Shown in pieces: positions 39,974-48,179 of a stretch of DNA of 64,000 nt. Origin of the DNA: Streptomyces dysideae (lineage in GTDB: Bacteria; Actinomycetota; Actinomycetes; Streptomycetales; Streptomycetaceae); contig NZ_KQ949075.1 of assembly GCF_001514305.1 (NCBI RefSeq), positions 345,443-409,442 of the forward strand. Direction: 5' to 3'. A program made the translations under genes and the position numbers. The notes beneath the pieces were generated by a model that did no database searches, was not told the origin of the DNA, and was given only the letters and a program-made list of their open reading frames with translations. Positions within the stretch are counted from its first letter, which is position 1. Each line of letters opens with the position of its first letter.

Positions 39974-41752
39974 TCACACCGGCCGCAGGAGGACGGCGGA
40001 CACCCCGCCGGACTCCGACTCGGTCCGGGCCGCCGTCTCCTGGAGCTCCAGCACCCACACGTCGTTGGCGCCCTCGCGCAGCACCGGGCCGGGCACGTAC
40101 AGCGAGCGCTGCGGGCCCGCGGACCAGTAACGGCCCAGGTTGAACCCGTTGATCCAGACGAATCCACGGGTCCAGCCGGGCAGTTCGAGCCGCGCGTCCC
40201 CGGCGCCCCGCACGGGGACGGTGCCCCGGTACAGACCCCGGGCACCGTCCCCGTGCGGCTCCCCCAACGGAACGCCCTCGACGTCGTCCAGCGCGTCCAG
40301 CCGCAGCCCACGCGCGCGTACGCCGTGCAGATACTGCCGCTCGTGCAGGATCCCCCCCCCGGTGATCCCCTTCGACTCGCCGAGCCGCGGCCCGTAGTTG
40401 ACCCGCCCCAGGGACTCCACCCACAGCTCCACGCGCGCGTACCCGGCGACGGGCTCCTTCAGCCGCGCGTCGTCCTCGGTGACCACACCGGCCCTCGCCC
40501 CGTCGACGTACACCACCGCCAGGTCCCGCAGCCCGCGCACGGTCAGCGGATGCGCCTCCCGCGGGCCCGGCACCGTCACCTCGTACCGCACCACACCCCG
40601 GTCGACGTCGAGCTCCTCGAAGGACGGCGGCACGGGACCGGCCACCTCCTGGCCGCCGCGTGCCTCCAGTACGCCGTCCAGGGGCGCCCAGCCCGTCAGG
40701 GCCACCTCGGCCGGGGTACCCAACGGCGCGGGCGGGGGCGGCGGTTCGGGCAGCGGGGCGGCGGCGTACGCGGCCAGCACCTCACGGAAGGCCCAGAACT
40801 TGTCCGTGGGGCGCCCGCACTCGTCGATGGGGGCGTCGTAGTCGTACGACGGCACATCGGGCTCCAGCGGCCCCTCGTGCAGCTCGCCGCCGCCCCGGTT
40901 GGCGCCCGCCCACCCGGCGAAGCTGGTGCCGCCGTGCGCCATGTACAGGTTCACCGACGCCCCGCACTCCAGGATCTCCCGCAGCGCCCCGGCCGCGTCC
41001 CCGGCGTCCCGCACGACGTGCCCGGCACCCCAGTGGTCGAACCAGCCGCACCAGAACTCCATGCACATCAGCGGACCCCCGGGCCGGTGTCGGCGCAGCG
41101 TCTCGAACGCCACGCGCGCGTGCGAGCCGAAGTTCACCGTGGCGAGGACACCGGGCACCGAACCCCCGGACAGCATGGGGTCCTCGGGACCGTCCGACGT
41201 GAACAGCGGCACCGTGACGCCGCTGTCCCGCAGCAGGCCCGCCAGGCGGCGCAGATACTCCGCGTCCGAGCCGTAGCTGCCGTACTCGTTCTCCACCTGC
41301 ACCACGACCACCGGGCCACCCCGGCCGATCTGCCGGGGCACGGTCTCCGGCCCCAGCCGGTGCAGCCACCGCGCCACATGGCTCAGCCAGCGCTCGTCAC
41401 GGGTACGCACGCGTGCCCCGGCCCCGGCCGTCAGCCAGTGCGGCAGCCCGCCGTTCTCCCACTCCGCGCAGATGTACGGCCCCGGCCGCACGATCGCCCA
41501 CAGCCCCGCCTCCCGCACCGCGTCCAGGAACCGGCCCAGCGCCCCCACGTCCCGCCACCGCCCCGGACTCGGCTCGTGCAGGTTCCACGGAACGTACGTC
41601 TCCACACAGTTCAGGCCCATCGCCCGCAGCATCGCCAGCCGGTGCCCCCACTGCGCCTCGTGCACCCGGAAGTAGTGCAGCGCACCGGACAGCAGCCGCA
41701 CCGGCCGCCCGTCCAGCAGGAAGTCCGTGTCCCCCACCGTGAACTCGCTCAT
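39974..41752 (-). CDS. Beta-galactosidase, glycoside hydrolase family 35
   Basis: About 592 residues. It begins FTVGDTDFLLDGRPVRLLSG and has ETYVPWNLHEP, RPGPYICAEWENGGLPHWL, the acid/base Glu in VVQVENEYGSYG and the nucleophile Glu in LMCMEFWCGWFDHWG. The C-terminal jelly-roll part ends with FVWINGFNLGRYWSAGPQRS. There is no signal peptide, so it should act on imported beta-galactosides. I use ATG 41752 (GTG 41767 abuts a GGAGG). It is divergent from a broken AraC-type regulator, its probable former activator. Confidence 0.88.
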   Translation of the reverse strand: MSEFTVGDTDFLLDGRPVRLLSGALHYFRVHEAQWGHRLAMLRAMGLNCVETYVPWNLHEPSPGRWRDVGALGRFLDAVREAGLWAIVRPGPYICAEWENGGLPHWLTAGAGARVRTRDERWLSHVARWLHRLGPETVPRQIGRGGPVVVVQVENEYGSYGSDAEYLRRLAGLLRDSGVTVPLFTSDGPEDPMLSGGSVPGVLATVNFGSHARVAFETLRRHRPGGPLMCMEFWCGWFDHWGAGHVVRDAGDAAGALREILECGASVNLYMAHGGTSFAGWAGANRGGGELHEGPLEPDVPSYDYDAPIDECGRPTDKFWAFREVLAAYAAAPLPEPPPPPAPLGTPAEVALTGWAPLDGVLEARGGQEVAGPVPPSFEELDVDRGVVRYEVTVPGPREAHPLTVRGLRDLAVVYVDGARAGVVTEDDARLKEPVAGYARVELWVESLGRVNYGPRLGESKGITGGGILHERQYLHGVRARGLRLDALDDVEGVPLGEPHGDGARGLYRGTVPVRGAGDARLELPGWTRGFVWINGFNLGRYWSAGPQRSLYVPGPVLREGANDVWVLELQETAARTESESGGVSAVLLRPV

Positions 41753-41769
41753 GCGCCCCACCCTCACCT

Positions 41770-41808
41770 CCGGCGCCGATCACGTCCATGGACAAAGATC
41801 GGCGCCGG
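41770..41808. promoter_or_regulatory. 12-bp inverted repeat in the beta-galactosidase/AraC intergenic region
   Basis: CCGGCGCCGATC (41770-41781) and GATCGGCGCCGG (41797-41808) are perfect inverted repeats 15 bases apart. The repeat begins 18 bases before the beta-galactosidase start. It could be an operator for a dimeric regulator or a leader hairpin. Confidence 0.5.
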
Positions 41809-41812
41809 TTGG

Positions 41813-41880
41813 ACGGAAACAACGGAAACAACGGAAGCAACGGAAACGACAGACGCGACAGGAACGACAGACGCGACAGA
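41813..41880 (+). repeat. A-rich tandem repeats upstream of the AraC-type gene
   Basis: Four 9-base units of the type ACGGAAACA run from 41813 to 41848, overlapped by two 18-base units (AACGACAGACGCGACAGG at 41845-41862 and 41863-41880, one mismatch). The A-richness is unusual for this genome. Direct repeats before an AraC-family gene often are its binding sites; slipped-strand expansion is an alternative. Confidence 0.6.
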
Positions 41881-41899
41881 GAACGGAGCGGGGCCGCCG

Positions 41900-42998
41900 A
41901 TGTACCACACCTGGATGCGGTTCCTCAGCCCCGGACCCGCCCACCACCGCCTCGGCCTCGTCTGCCTCGGCGTCGGCCTCCAGCACGGCGCCCTGCCCAC
42001 CGTCGGCCCCCGCACCCTCGACCACCACGTCGCCGTCGTCATCAGCGCCGGCCACGGCTGGTACCGGACCCCCGACGGCCGCCGTACGCCCGTCACCGCC
42101 CCTGCACTGCTCTGGCTCACCCCCGGCATCCCCCACCACTACGCGCCCGACCCCCACACCGGCTGGGACGAGGGCTTCGTCGACTTCGCCGGACCGGCCA
42201 CCGCCTCGTACACCGAACTCGGCTACATCGAACCCGACCGCCCCGTCGTGCCCCTCACCGACGCCACCGGCCCGCGCGGTGTCATCGGACGCATCGCCCG
42301 CGCCGCCCGCCGCGACAACCCCCTCCTGGAGGACGAGACCGGCGCCGCCGTCCACGAACTCCTCGTCGCCCTGTGCCGCGCCCGAGCCGACCTGGGCCCT
42401 GTCGTCGAATTCCCGCCTGCTCTGCGACGCCATGCACGCTCCCCCACTGCCTTAAGGGCGTGGGAGGTGCCCCCACTCGCCGCACCGGGCGAAAGCCCAC
42501 GTGCAACCAGTACGAGGGCTTCCGCCCGGCACGCCGAGAGCACGCACCTGACGCCGCAGAGCCCGCCCTCCGGGCGGACGACGGGAATTCGACGACAGGG
42601 CCCAGCCCCCGACGGCGACCACGTCCTCAAGTCCCTCGCCCGCGACGCCTTCCTGCCCCTGACCGTCGCCGACCACGCCGCCCGGCACGGCATGCCCCCC
42701 GCCGAACTGCGCACCGCCGTCCGCCGCGGCGCCGGCTGCAGCCCCAAGGACTACCTCCTCGGCATCCGCCTCGGCCGCGCCCAAGGAACTCCTCGCCGGC
42801 ACCGAACTGCCCGTCGCCGCCGTCGCCCGCCGCGTCGGCTACGACGACCCCGCCTACTTCTCCCGCCTGTTCACCCGCCGCGTCGGCACCGCCCCCGTCC
42901 GCTTCCGCGCCCAGCAGGGCCGCACCGTCCCCGGCGGCTGGAGCCACCAGGTCCCCGACTCCGACGATCCGCCGAGGATCGAACAAACGGCCAAGTGA
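41900..42998 (+). pseudogene. AraC-family transcriptional regulator, broken by a frameshift and a MITE-like insertion
   Basis: The N-terminal cupin/AraC sugar-binding domain is good (MYHTWMRFLSPGPAHHRLGL, AVVISAGHGWYRTPDGRRTP, PGIPHHYAPDPHTGWDEGFV). At 42392-42605 a 214-base element is inserted without a stop codon. The two helix-turn-helix motifs follow (FLPLTVADHAARHGMPPAEL), but one extra C at about 42780-42782 shifts the frame. The rest, AKELLAGTELPVAAVARRVG and YDDPAYFSRLFTRRVGTAPV, continues in frame +1 to the TGA at 42996-42998. It was probably the activator of the divergent beta-galactosidase. Confidence 0.8.
42392..42605. mobile_element. MITE-like element with 24-bp terminal inverted repeats
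   Basis: Perfect 24-base inverted repeats at 42392-42415 and 42582-42605 (outer end CTGGGCCCTGTCGTCGAATT) enclose about 166 bases. Inside are further palindromes, for example the CCCCCACTGCC...GGGAGGTGCCCCCA and GGGCGAAAGCCC type. There is no coding capacity of its own. I recognise GACGACAGGGCC-ended elements as scattered repeats in Streptomyces. It lies within the AraC-type gene and keeps its frame open. Confidence 0.75.
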
Positions 42999-43021
42999 AA
43001 GGCCACGTAGGCTGGTCCGCC

Positions 43022-43372
43022 ATGACCACCAGCAACAACGGAACCGGTGACGTCGACCCCGCCGTCCGCGAGGAACTCGCCCGGCTGCGCGACAGCATCG
43101 ACAACATCGACGCCGCCGTCGTCCACATGCTCGCCGAACGCTTCAAAGCCACCCAGCAGGTCGGCCACCTCAAAGCCCAGCACCAGCTGCCGCCCGCCGA
43201 CCCCGCCCGCGAGGCCCGCCAGATCGCCCGCCTGCGCACCCTCGCCGAGAACGCCAAACTCGACCCCGCGTTCGCCGAGAAGTTCCTCAACTTCATCATC
43301 GCCGAGGTGATCAGACACCACGAGAGCATCGCCGAGGACACCATCAACGGCACTGCGCCCACGGCGAACTGA
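43022..43372 (+). CDS. Chorismate mutase (AroQ class)
   Basis: 116 residues, all-helical: REELARLRDSIDNIDAAVVH, MLAERFKATQQVGHLKAQHQ (the R, K and Q positions that hold chorismate), then KFLNFIIAEVIRHHESIAED. It converts chorismate to prephenate for Phe/Tyr synthesis. It is a free-standing cytosolic enzyme with no signal peptide and no fused dehydratase, like the small actinobacterial enzymes that are activated by DAHP synthase. ATG 43022 lies 24 bases after the AraC pseudogene stop. Confidence 0.9.
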   Translation: MTTSNNGTGDVDPAVREELARLRDSIDNIDAAVVHMLAERFKATQQVGHLKAQHQLPPADPAREARQIARLRTLAENAKLDPAFAEKFLNFIIAEVIRHHESIAEDTINGTAPTAN

Positions 43373-43437
43373 CGCGCTTCGAGCCCTCCTGGGGAGTGAC
43401 ACCGGCGCCCGCGCGGAGCATGCTGCGCTGTGCACTC

Positions 43438-43453
43438 CTTGTCAGCTGACAAG
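43438..43453. promoter_or_regulatory. Perfect 16-bp palindrome upstream of the orphan receiver gene
   Basis: CTTGTCAGCTGACAAG is fully self-complementary and lies 58 bases before the start of the receiver-domain gene. TTGTCA inside it could also be a -35 element. The form TTGTCAnnTGACAA is typical of MarR- or TetR-family operators. No such regulator gene lies next to it. Confidence 0.5.
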
Positions 43454-43510
43454 CACTCCCCGTCAGCGCGACCATACGCTGGTTGTCCACCGTGGGAGGG
43501 ACGTCGGGCC

Positions 43511-44059
43511 ATGCCGTCGGATGCCAAGATCCTCATCGTCGACGACCACGAGGACACGCTGTACGCGCTGGAGAGCGCCCTGGCCCCGCTGGGCTACCGG
43601 CTCAGCCGCGCCACCAGCGGCGACGAAGCACTCAAGCACGTGCTCCGCGGCCAGGTCGGTCTCCTGCTGCTCGACGTCCGCATGCCCGGCGTCAGCGGCC
43701 TCGACGTGGTCCGCTACATGCGCCGCCTGGAACAGACCCAGCACATACCCGTCGTCCTGCTCACCGGCTTCGGCCCCGACCAGGGACTGTCCTCCACCGC
43801 CTTCGGCCTCGGCGTCGCCGACCTCGTCATGAAACCCATCGACCCCTGGGCCCTGCGCACCAAGGTCCGCTACCTCTACGACGCCCACCAACGCCACCGC
43901 GCCCTCGAACAGGAGGTCCGCGAGTTACGCGCCCTCGTCAAGGACCACACCGAAGCCCAGCAGACCGGCCCCCGCCCCGCCCTGCCCCACCCCGACGCCA
44001 CCCGCGTACCACCCCAGCGCGACAGCCGGCCCGCACACCCCGCGCCGGACCGGACATAG
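43511..44059 (+). CDS. Single-domain response regulator (receiver plus coiled-coil tail)
   Basis: 182 residues. A full receiver domain (1-125): acidic pair in ILIVDDHEDTLYALESALAP, phospho-acceptor Asp in LLLLDVRMPGVSG, Thr in VVLLTGFGPD and Lys in LVMKPIDPW. A helix HQRHRALEQEVRELRALVKD (likely coiled coil) and a disordered Pro/Arg-rich tail follow. There is no DNA-binding or enzymatic output domain and no kinase gene nearby, so it is an orphan that probably acts through protein contacts. ATG 43511 follows GGGAGGG at 43493-43499. Confidence 0.82.
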   Translation: MPSDAKILIVDDHEDTLYALESALAPLGYRLSRATSGDEALKHVLRGQVGLLLLDVRMPGVSGLDVVRYMRRLEQTQHIPVVLLTGFGPDQGLSSTAFGLGVADLVMKPIDPWALRTKVRYLYDAHQRHRALEQEVRELRALVKDHTEAQQTGPRPALPHPDATRVPPQRDSRPAHPAPDRT

Positions 44060-44115
44060 CGCGCGTACCGATCCGCCTCTGTGCCACGTCAGCGCCATCA
44101 GGCAGCATGTCCTGC

Positions 44116-46602
44116 ATGTCCGTACTGACGCGTGATGAAGCGCAGACCCGTGCCAAGCTCCTCGATGTCCACCGCTACACGATCGAACTCGATCTGACCA
44201 CCGGTGACGACACCTTCGAATCCGCCACCGTCATCCGGTTCGCCCTGCGCGCCGACGCGGACACCTTCGTCGAGGTCAAGCCGGCCGAACTGCGCTCCGT
44301 CCTCCTCGACGGACAACCCCTCGACCCGGAAACCCTCGACGGGAACCGGCTCCCCCTGAAGAACCTCACCGCCGGCGACCACGAACTGCGCGTCCACGCC
44401 CGTATGCGCTACTCCCGCACCGGCGAGGGCATGCACCGCTTCACCGACCCCACCGACGGCGAGACCTACGTCTACACCCAGCTGTTCATGGACGACGTCC
44501 AGCGCGTCTTCGCCGCCTTCGACCAGCCCGACCTCAAGGCCGTCTTCGACCTCACCGTCAAGGCACCCGAACACTGGACCGTCCTCGCCAACGGCATCAC
44601 CGACCACCTCGGCGACGGCCTCTGGCAGGCCGCACCCACCCCGCTGATCTCCACCTACCTCGTCGCCGTCGCCGCCGGCCCCTGGCACTCCGTGCGCACC
44701 GAACACCGCGGCCTGCCCTTCGGCATCCACTGCCGCCGCTCGCTCGCCCCGTACCTGGACACGGACGCCGACGAACTCCTCGAGATCACCCGGCAGTGCT
44801 ACGACCGCTACCACGAGAAGTTCGACGAGCCCTACCCCTTCGACTCCTACGACCAGGCGTTCGTCCCCGAGTTCAACGCCGGCGCCATGGAGAACCCCGG
44901 CCTGGTCACCTTCCGCGACGAGTTCGTCTACCGCTCCGCCGTCACCGACACCGAACGCCAGACCCGCGCCATGGTCATCGCCCACGAGATGGCCCACATG
45001 TGGTTCGGCGACCTCGTCACCCTCAGGTGGTGGGACGACATCTGGCTCAACGAGTCCTTCGCCGAGTACATGGGCTACCAGACCCTCACCGAGGCCACCC
45101 GCTTCACCGACACCTGGACCGACTTCGGCGTCTCCCGCAAGGCCTGGGGCTACGACGCCGACCAGCGCCCCACCACCCACCCCGTCGCCCCCGAAGCCGT
45201 CGACGACACCGCCTCCGCCCTCCTCAACTTCGACGGCATCTCCTACGCCAAGGGCGCCTCCGCGCTACGGCAACTGGTGGCCTGGCTCGGCGAGAAGGAC
45301 TTCCTCGCCGGCATCAACACCCACTTCGCCCGCCACAAGTTCGCCAACGCCACCCTCGCCGACTTCATCGAGTCCCTCGCCACCACCACCGAACGCGACG
45401 TCCACGCCTGGGCCGACGCCTGGCTGCGCACCACCGGCGTCGACACCCTCACCCCCACCGTCACCCCCGGCGACAACGGCACGTTCACCCTCACCGTCGC
45501 CCCCACGGGCAGCCGCCCGCACCGCATCGCCGTCGGCCTCTACGACCAGGACCTCGGCGACAACGAGGGCCACCTCACCCTCCGCGAACGCCTCGACCTC
45601 GACGTCCCGCACACCACCCCCCAGCCCATCGGCAAGCGCCCGGCACTGCTCCTCCTGAACGACGGCGACCTCACCTACGCCAAGATCCGCTTCGACACCG
45701 ACTCCGCCGAGACCATCCGCACCAGCCTCTCCGGCCTGCCCGAACCCCTGACCCGCGCGATCGTCTGGAACGCCCTGCGCGACGCCGTACGCGACGGCGA
45801 ACTCCCCGCCACCGCCTACCTCGAGGCCGCCCGCACCCACCTCCCGCACGAAACCGACCTCGCCCTCGTCCAGGGCGTCCTCGCCTTCGCCGCCACCCAC
45901 ATCGCCGACCGCTACGTCACCCCCGACGAGCGCCCCGCCGCCCTGGCCACCCTCTCCGCCCTCTGCCGCGACCTCATCCGCCGCACCGAGGACGGCGACC
46001 ACCCCGGCCTGCGCCTCATCGCCGTACGCCACTTCATCGCCGCCGCCGCCCACCCCGACACCATCGCCGCCTGGCTCGCCGACGGCACCGTCCCCGGCGG
46101 ACCCGAACTCGACCCCGAACTGCGCTGGCGCATCCTCGCCCGGCTCGCGGTCCTCGGCGCCACCGACGAGGCCGCCATCGCCGCCGAACTCGACCGCGAC
46201 CCCAGCGCCACCGGCCAGGAAGGCGCCGCCCGCTGCCGGGCCGCCCTCCCCGACGAGGAGACCAAGGCCAAGGCCTGGGACGCCATGTTCGCCTCGGACA
46301 ACCTCTCCAACTACCTCTTCACCGCCACCGCCCAGGGCTTCTGGCAACCCGAACAGGCCGACCTCGTACGCCCGTACGTCGCCCGCTACTACGACGACGC
46401 GGTCACCGTCGCCGCCCGCCGCGGCCCCGCCATCGCCGAAGCCGCCGGCCGCTGGGCCTTCCCCGCCCACGCCGTCGACACCGACACCCTCCACCTGGGC
46501 GAGGCCTGCCTGCGCGACGCCGAACCCATCCCGGCCCTGCGCCGCAAACTCGCGGACCAACTGGACGACCTGGGGCGGGCTCTGAAGGTCAGGGAGATGT
46601 AG
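44116..46602 (+). CDS. pepN: Aminopeptidase N (M1 family)
   Basis: 828 residues; removes N-terminal residues from peptides in the cytosol. The exopeptidase motif is AFVPEFNAGAMENPGLVTF (GAMEN) and the zinc site is VIAHEMAHMWFGDLVTLRWW with the distal Glu in WLNESFAEYMGY. The C-terminal ERAP1-like helical domain runs from about residue 500. Length and order agree with the actinobacterial PepN family. The ATG at 44116 (MSVLTRDEAQTRAKLLDVHR) agrees with relatives; another in-frame ATG lies three codons upstream. Confidence 0.94.
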   Translation: MSVLTRDEAQTRAKLLDVHRYTIELDLTTGDDTFESATVIRFALRADADTFVEVKPAELRSVLLDGQPLDPETLDGNRLPLKNLTAGDHELRVHARMRYSRTGEGMHRFTDPTDGETYVYTQLFMDDVQRVFAAFDQPDLKAVFDLTVKAPEHWTVLANGITDHLGDGLWQAAPTPLISTYLVAVAAGPWHSVRTEHRGLPFGIHCRRSLAPYLDTDADELLEITRQCYDRYHEKFDEPYPFDSYDQAFVPEFNAGAMENPGLVTFRDEFVYRSAVTDTERQTRAMVIAHEMAHMWFGDLVTLRWWDDIWLNESFAEYMGYQTLTEATRFTDTWTDFGVSRKAWGYDADQRPTTHPVAPEAVDDTASALLNFDGISYAKGASALRQLVAWLGEKDFLAGINTHFARHKFANATLADFIESLATTTERDVHAWADAWLRTTGVDTLTPTVTPGDNGTFTLTVAPTGSRPHRIAVGLYDQDLGDNEGHLTLRERLDLDVPHTTPQPIGKRPALLLLNDGDLTYAKIRFDTDSAETIRTSLSGLPEPLTRAIVWNALRDAVRDGELPATAYLEAARTHLPHETDLALVQGVLAFAATHIADRYVTPDERPAALATLSALCRDLIRRTEDGDHPGLRLIAVRHFIAAAAHPDTIAAWLADGTVPGGPELDPELRWRILARLAVLGATDEAAIAAELDRDPSATGQEGAARCRAALPDEETKAKAWDAMFASDNLSNYLFTATAQGFWQPEQADLVRPYVARYYDDAVTVAARRGPAIAEAAGRWAFPAHAVDTDTLHLGEACLRDAEPIPALRRKLADQLDDLGRALKVREM

Positions 46603-46799
46603 CAGCACCCCGACAGGGGCGCGGGACCGCACACCTTTCCCGCCACGGGGCTCCGACGGCAGCCCCGGCGGAGCGCCTCGTACCCCCTCGTGCCCCCCTC
46701 GTACCCCCTTTCGGGTCTGACTCGTCGTACTTCCCGGGCGTGACCACGCATCCGCGTACAAGCTGGAACTCCCTCTGCCCAGCGCCCGGGAGGACACCG

Positions 46800-48179
46800 A
46801 TGAGCACGCCGTCGTCGCTCGCTTCAGGCCCGGACGGCCCCCGCGCCCTGCGCCCCCTGCTCGACACCGTGCTCGACGCGCTGGCCGAGGGAGCCGAGGC
46901 ACGCGGCGGCCCCCTCCCCGCGGGCGGCCCGCAGGCGGTCGCGGCCCGCGTACGGGACGCCGTCGGCGACGTACTCCCCGACCAGGGCGACCCGAACGCC
47001 CTGCACACCCTCGTCCGCACCTTCGCCGCACACTCCGCCGACCCCGCCCACCCCCTCTGCACCGCCCACCTGCACTGCCCACCCCTCGCCACGGCCACCG
47101 CCGCCGACCTCGCCGCCACCGCCCTCAACCCGTCCCTCGACTCCTGGGACCAGGCCCCGGCGGCAGCGGAACTGGAGAGGCTGGTGACCCGGGCCCTGGC
47201 AGGGGCGATCTACCCGGGCGGGGCAGCGGGGAGGGCCGACGCCCTCGTCACCACCGGCGGCACCGAAGCCAACCAGCTCGCCCTCCTCCTCGCCCGCGAA
47301 ACCCACGGCGCCACCGTCCGGCTCGTCCACGGAGCCAACGCCCACCACTCCCTGCCACGCGCCGCCTGGCTCCTCGGCCTGCCCGAACCCGCCGTCGTCC
47401 CCGCACCGGCCGGCGTACTCGACCCCACCGCCCTCGACCAGGCCCTCAGCGCCCTCCCGGGGCCGTATGTCGTCGCCGCCACCGCCGGGACCACCGACGC
47501 CGGGCTCATCGACCCGCTGCCCGACATCGCCGACCTGTGCGCCGCCCACGGCGCCCGCCTCCACATCGACGCCGCCTACGGCGCGGGCCTCCTCTTCAGC
47601 GACCGGCACCGGACCAAGCTCACAGGCCTCGACGCCGCCGACACCATCACCCTCGACCTGCACAAACTCGGCTGGCAGCCCCTCGCCGCCGGACTCCTCG
47701 CCGTCAAGAACCCCCGCGACCTCACCGCACTCCACCAGCACGCCGACTACCTCAACGCCGATGACGACACCGACGCCGGCCTGCCCGACCTCCTCGGCCG
47801 CTCCCTGCGCACCAGCCGCCGACCCGACATCCTCAAGATCGCCGTCACCCTCAAAACCCTCGGCCGCACCGGACTCGGCACACTCGTCGACCAAGTCTGC
47901 GACCGCGCCCACCAGTTCGCCGACCTCGTCCACCACCACCCCGGCTTCGAGCTCTACGACCGGCCCACCATCAGCACCGTCCTCTTCCGCCCCGCACACA
48001 CCACCGACGACGCCGTCGCCGCCGTACGCCGCACACTCCTCACCGACGGCCGCGCCGTCCTCGGCCGCGCCCACACCAACGGCCGCCTCTGGCTCAAAAC
48101 CACCCTCCTCAACCCCCACACCCGGCCCGACGACCTGGCCGCCCTCCTGAAACTGGTGGAAGGAAACACCCCCCGATGA
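46800..48179 (+). CDS. PLP-dependent group II decarboxylase (lysine/diaminobutyrate/aromatic type)
   Basis: 459 residues, PLP fold type I. The cofactor lysine is in ADTITLDLHKLGWQPLAAG, the Asp that binds the pyridine nitrogen is in LHIDAAYGAGLLFSD, and the substrate-side motif is TTGGTEANQLALLLARETHG. Its stop overlaps the ATG of a SidA/IucD-type N-hydroxylase, so it probably makes the diamine (cadaverine or putrescine) that the next enzyme hydroxylates, as DesA does for DesB. ATG 46800 follows GGGAGGA at 46788-46794. No iron box is visible upstream. Confidence 0.82.
   Translation: MSTPSSLASGPDGPRALRPLLDTVLDALAEGAEARGGPLPAGGPQAVAARVRDAVGDVLPDQGDPNALHTLVRTFAAHSADPAHPLCTAHLHCPPLATATAADLAATALNPSLDSWDQAPAAAELERLVTRALAGAIYPGGAAGRADALVTTGGTEANQLALLLARETHGATVRLVHGANAHHSLPRAAWLLGLPEPAVVPAPAGVLDPTALDQALSALPGPYVVAATAGTTDAGLIDPLPDIADLCAAHGARLHIDAAYGAGLLFSDRHRTKLTGLDAADTITLDLHKLGWQPLAAGLLAVKNPRDLTALHQHADYLNADDDTDAGLPDLLGRSLRTSRRPDILKIAVTLKTLGRTGLGTLVDQVCDRAHQFADLVHHHPGFELYDRPTISTVLFRPAHTTDDAVAAVRRTLLTDGRAVLGRAHTNGRLWLKTTLLNPHTRPDDLAALLKLVEGNTPR

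Noticed and set aside
41813..41880. Tandem repeats as a CRISPR array
   Set aside because: Units of 9 and 18 bases directly abut without unique spacers, and no cas gene is present.
43483..44115. N-terminal extension of aminopeptidase N through the receiver gene
   Set aside because: The frame is open but overlaps the receiver-domain gene and is Arg/Pro-rich; relatives begin at MSVLTRDEAQ.
46603..46799. Iron box before the decarboxylase/N-hydroxylase pair
   Set aside because: No TTAGGTTAGGCTAACC-like dyad is seen in the 197 bases. A GGGGCGCGG stretch there looks like a fragment of an intergenic repeat.
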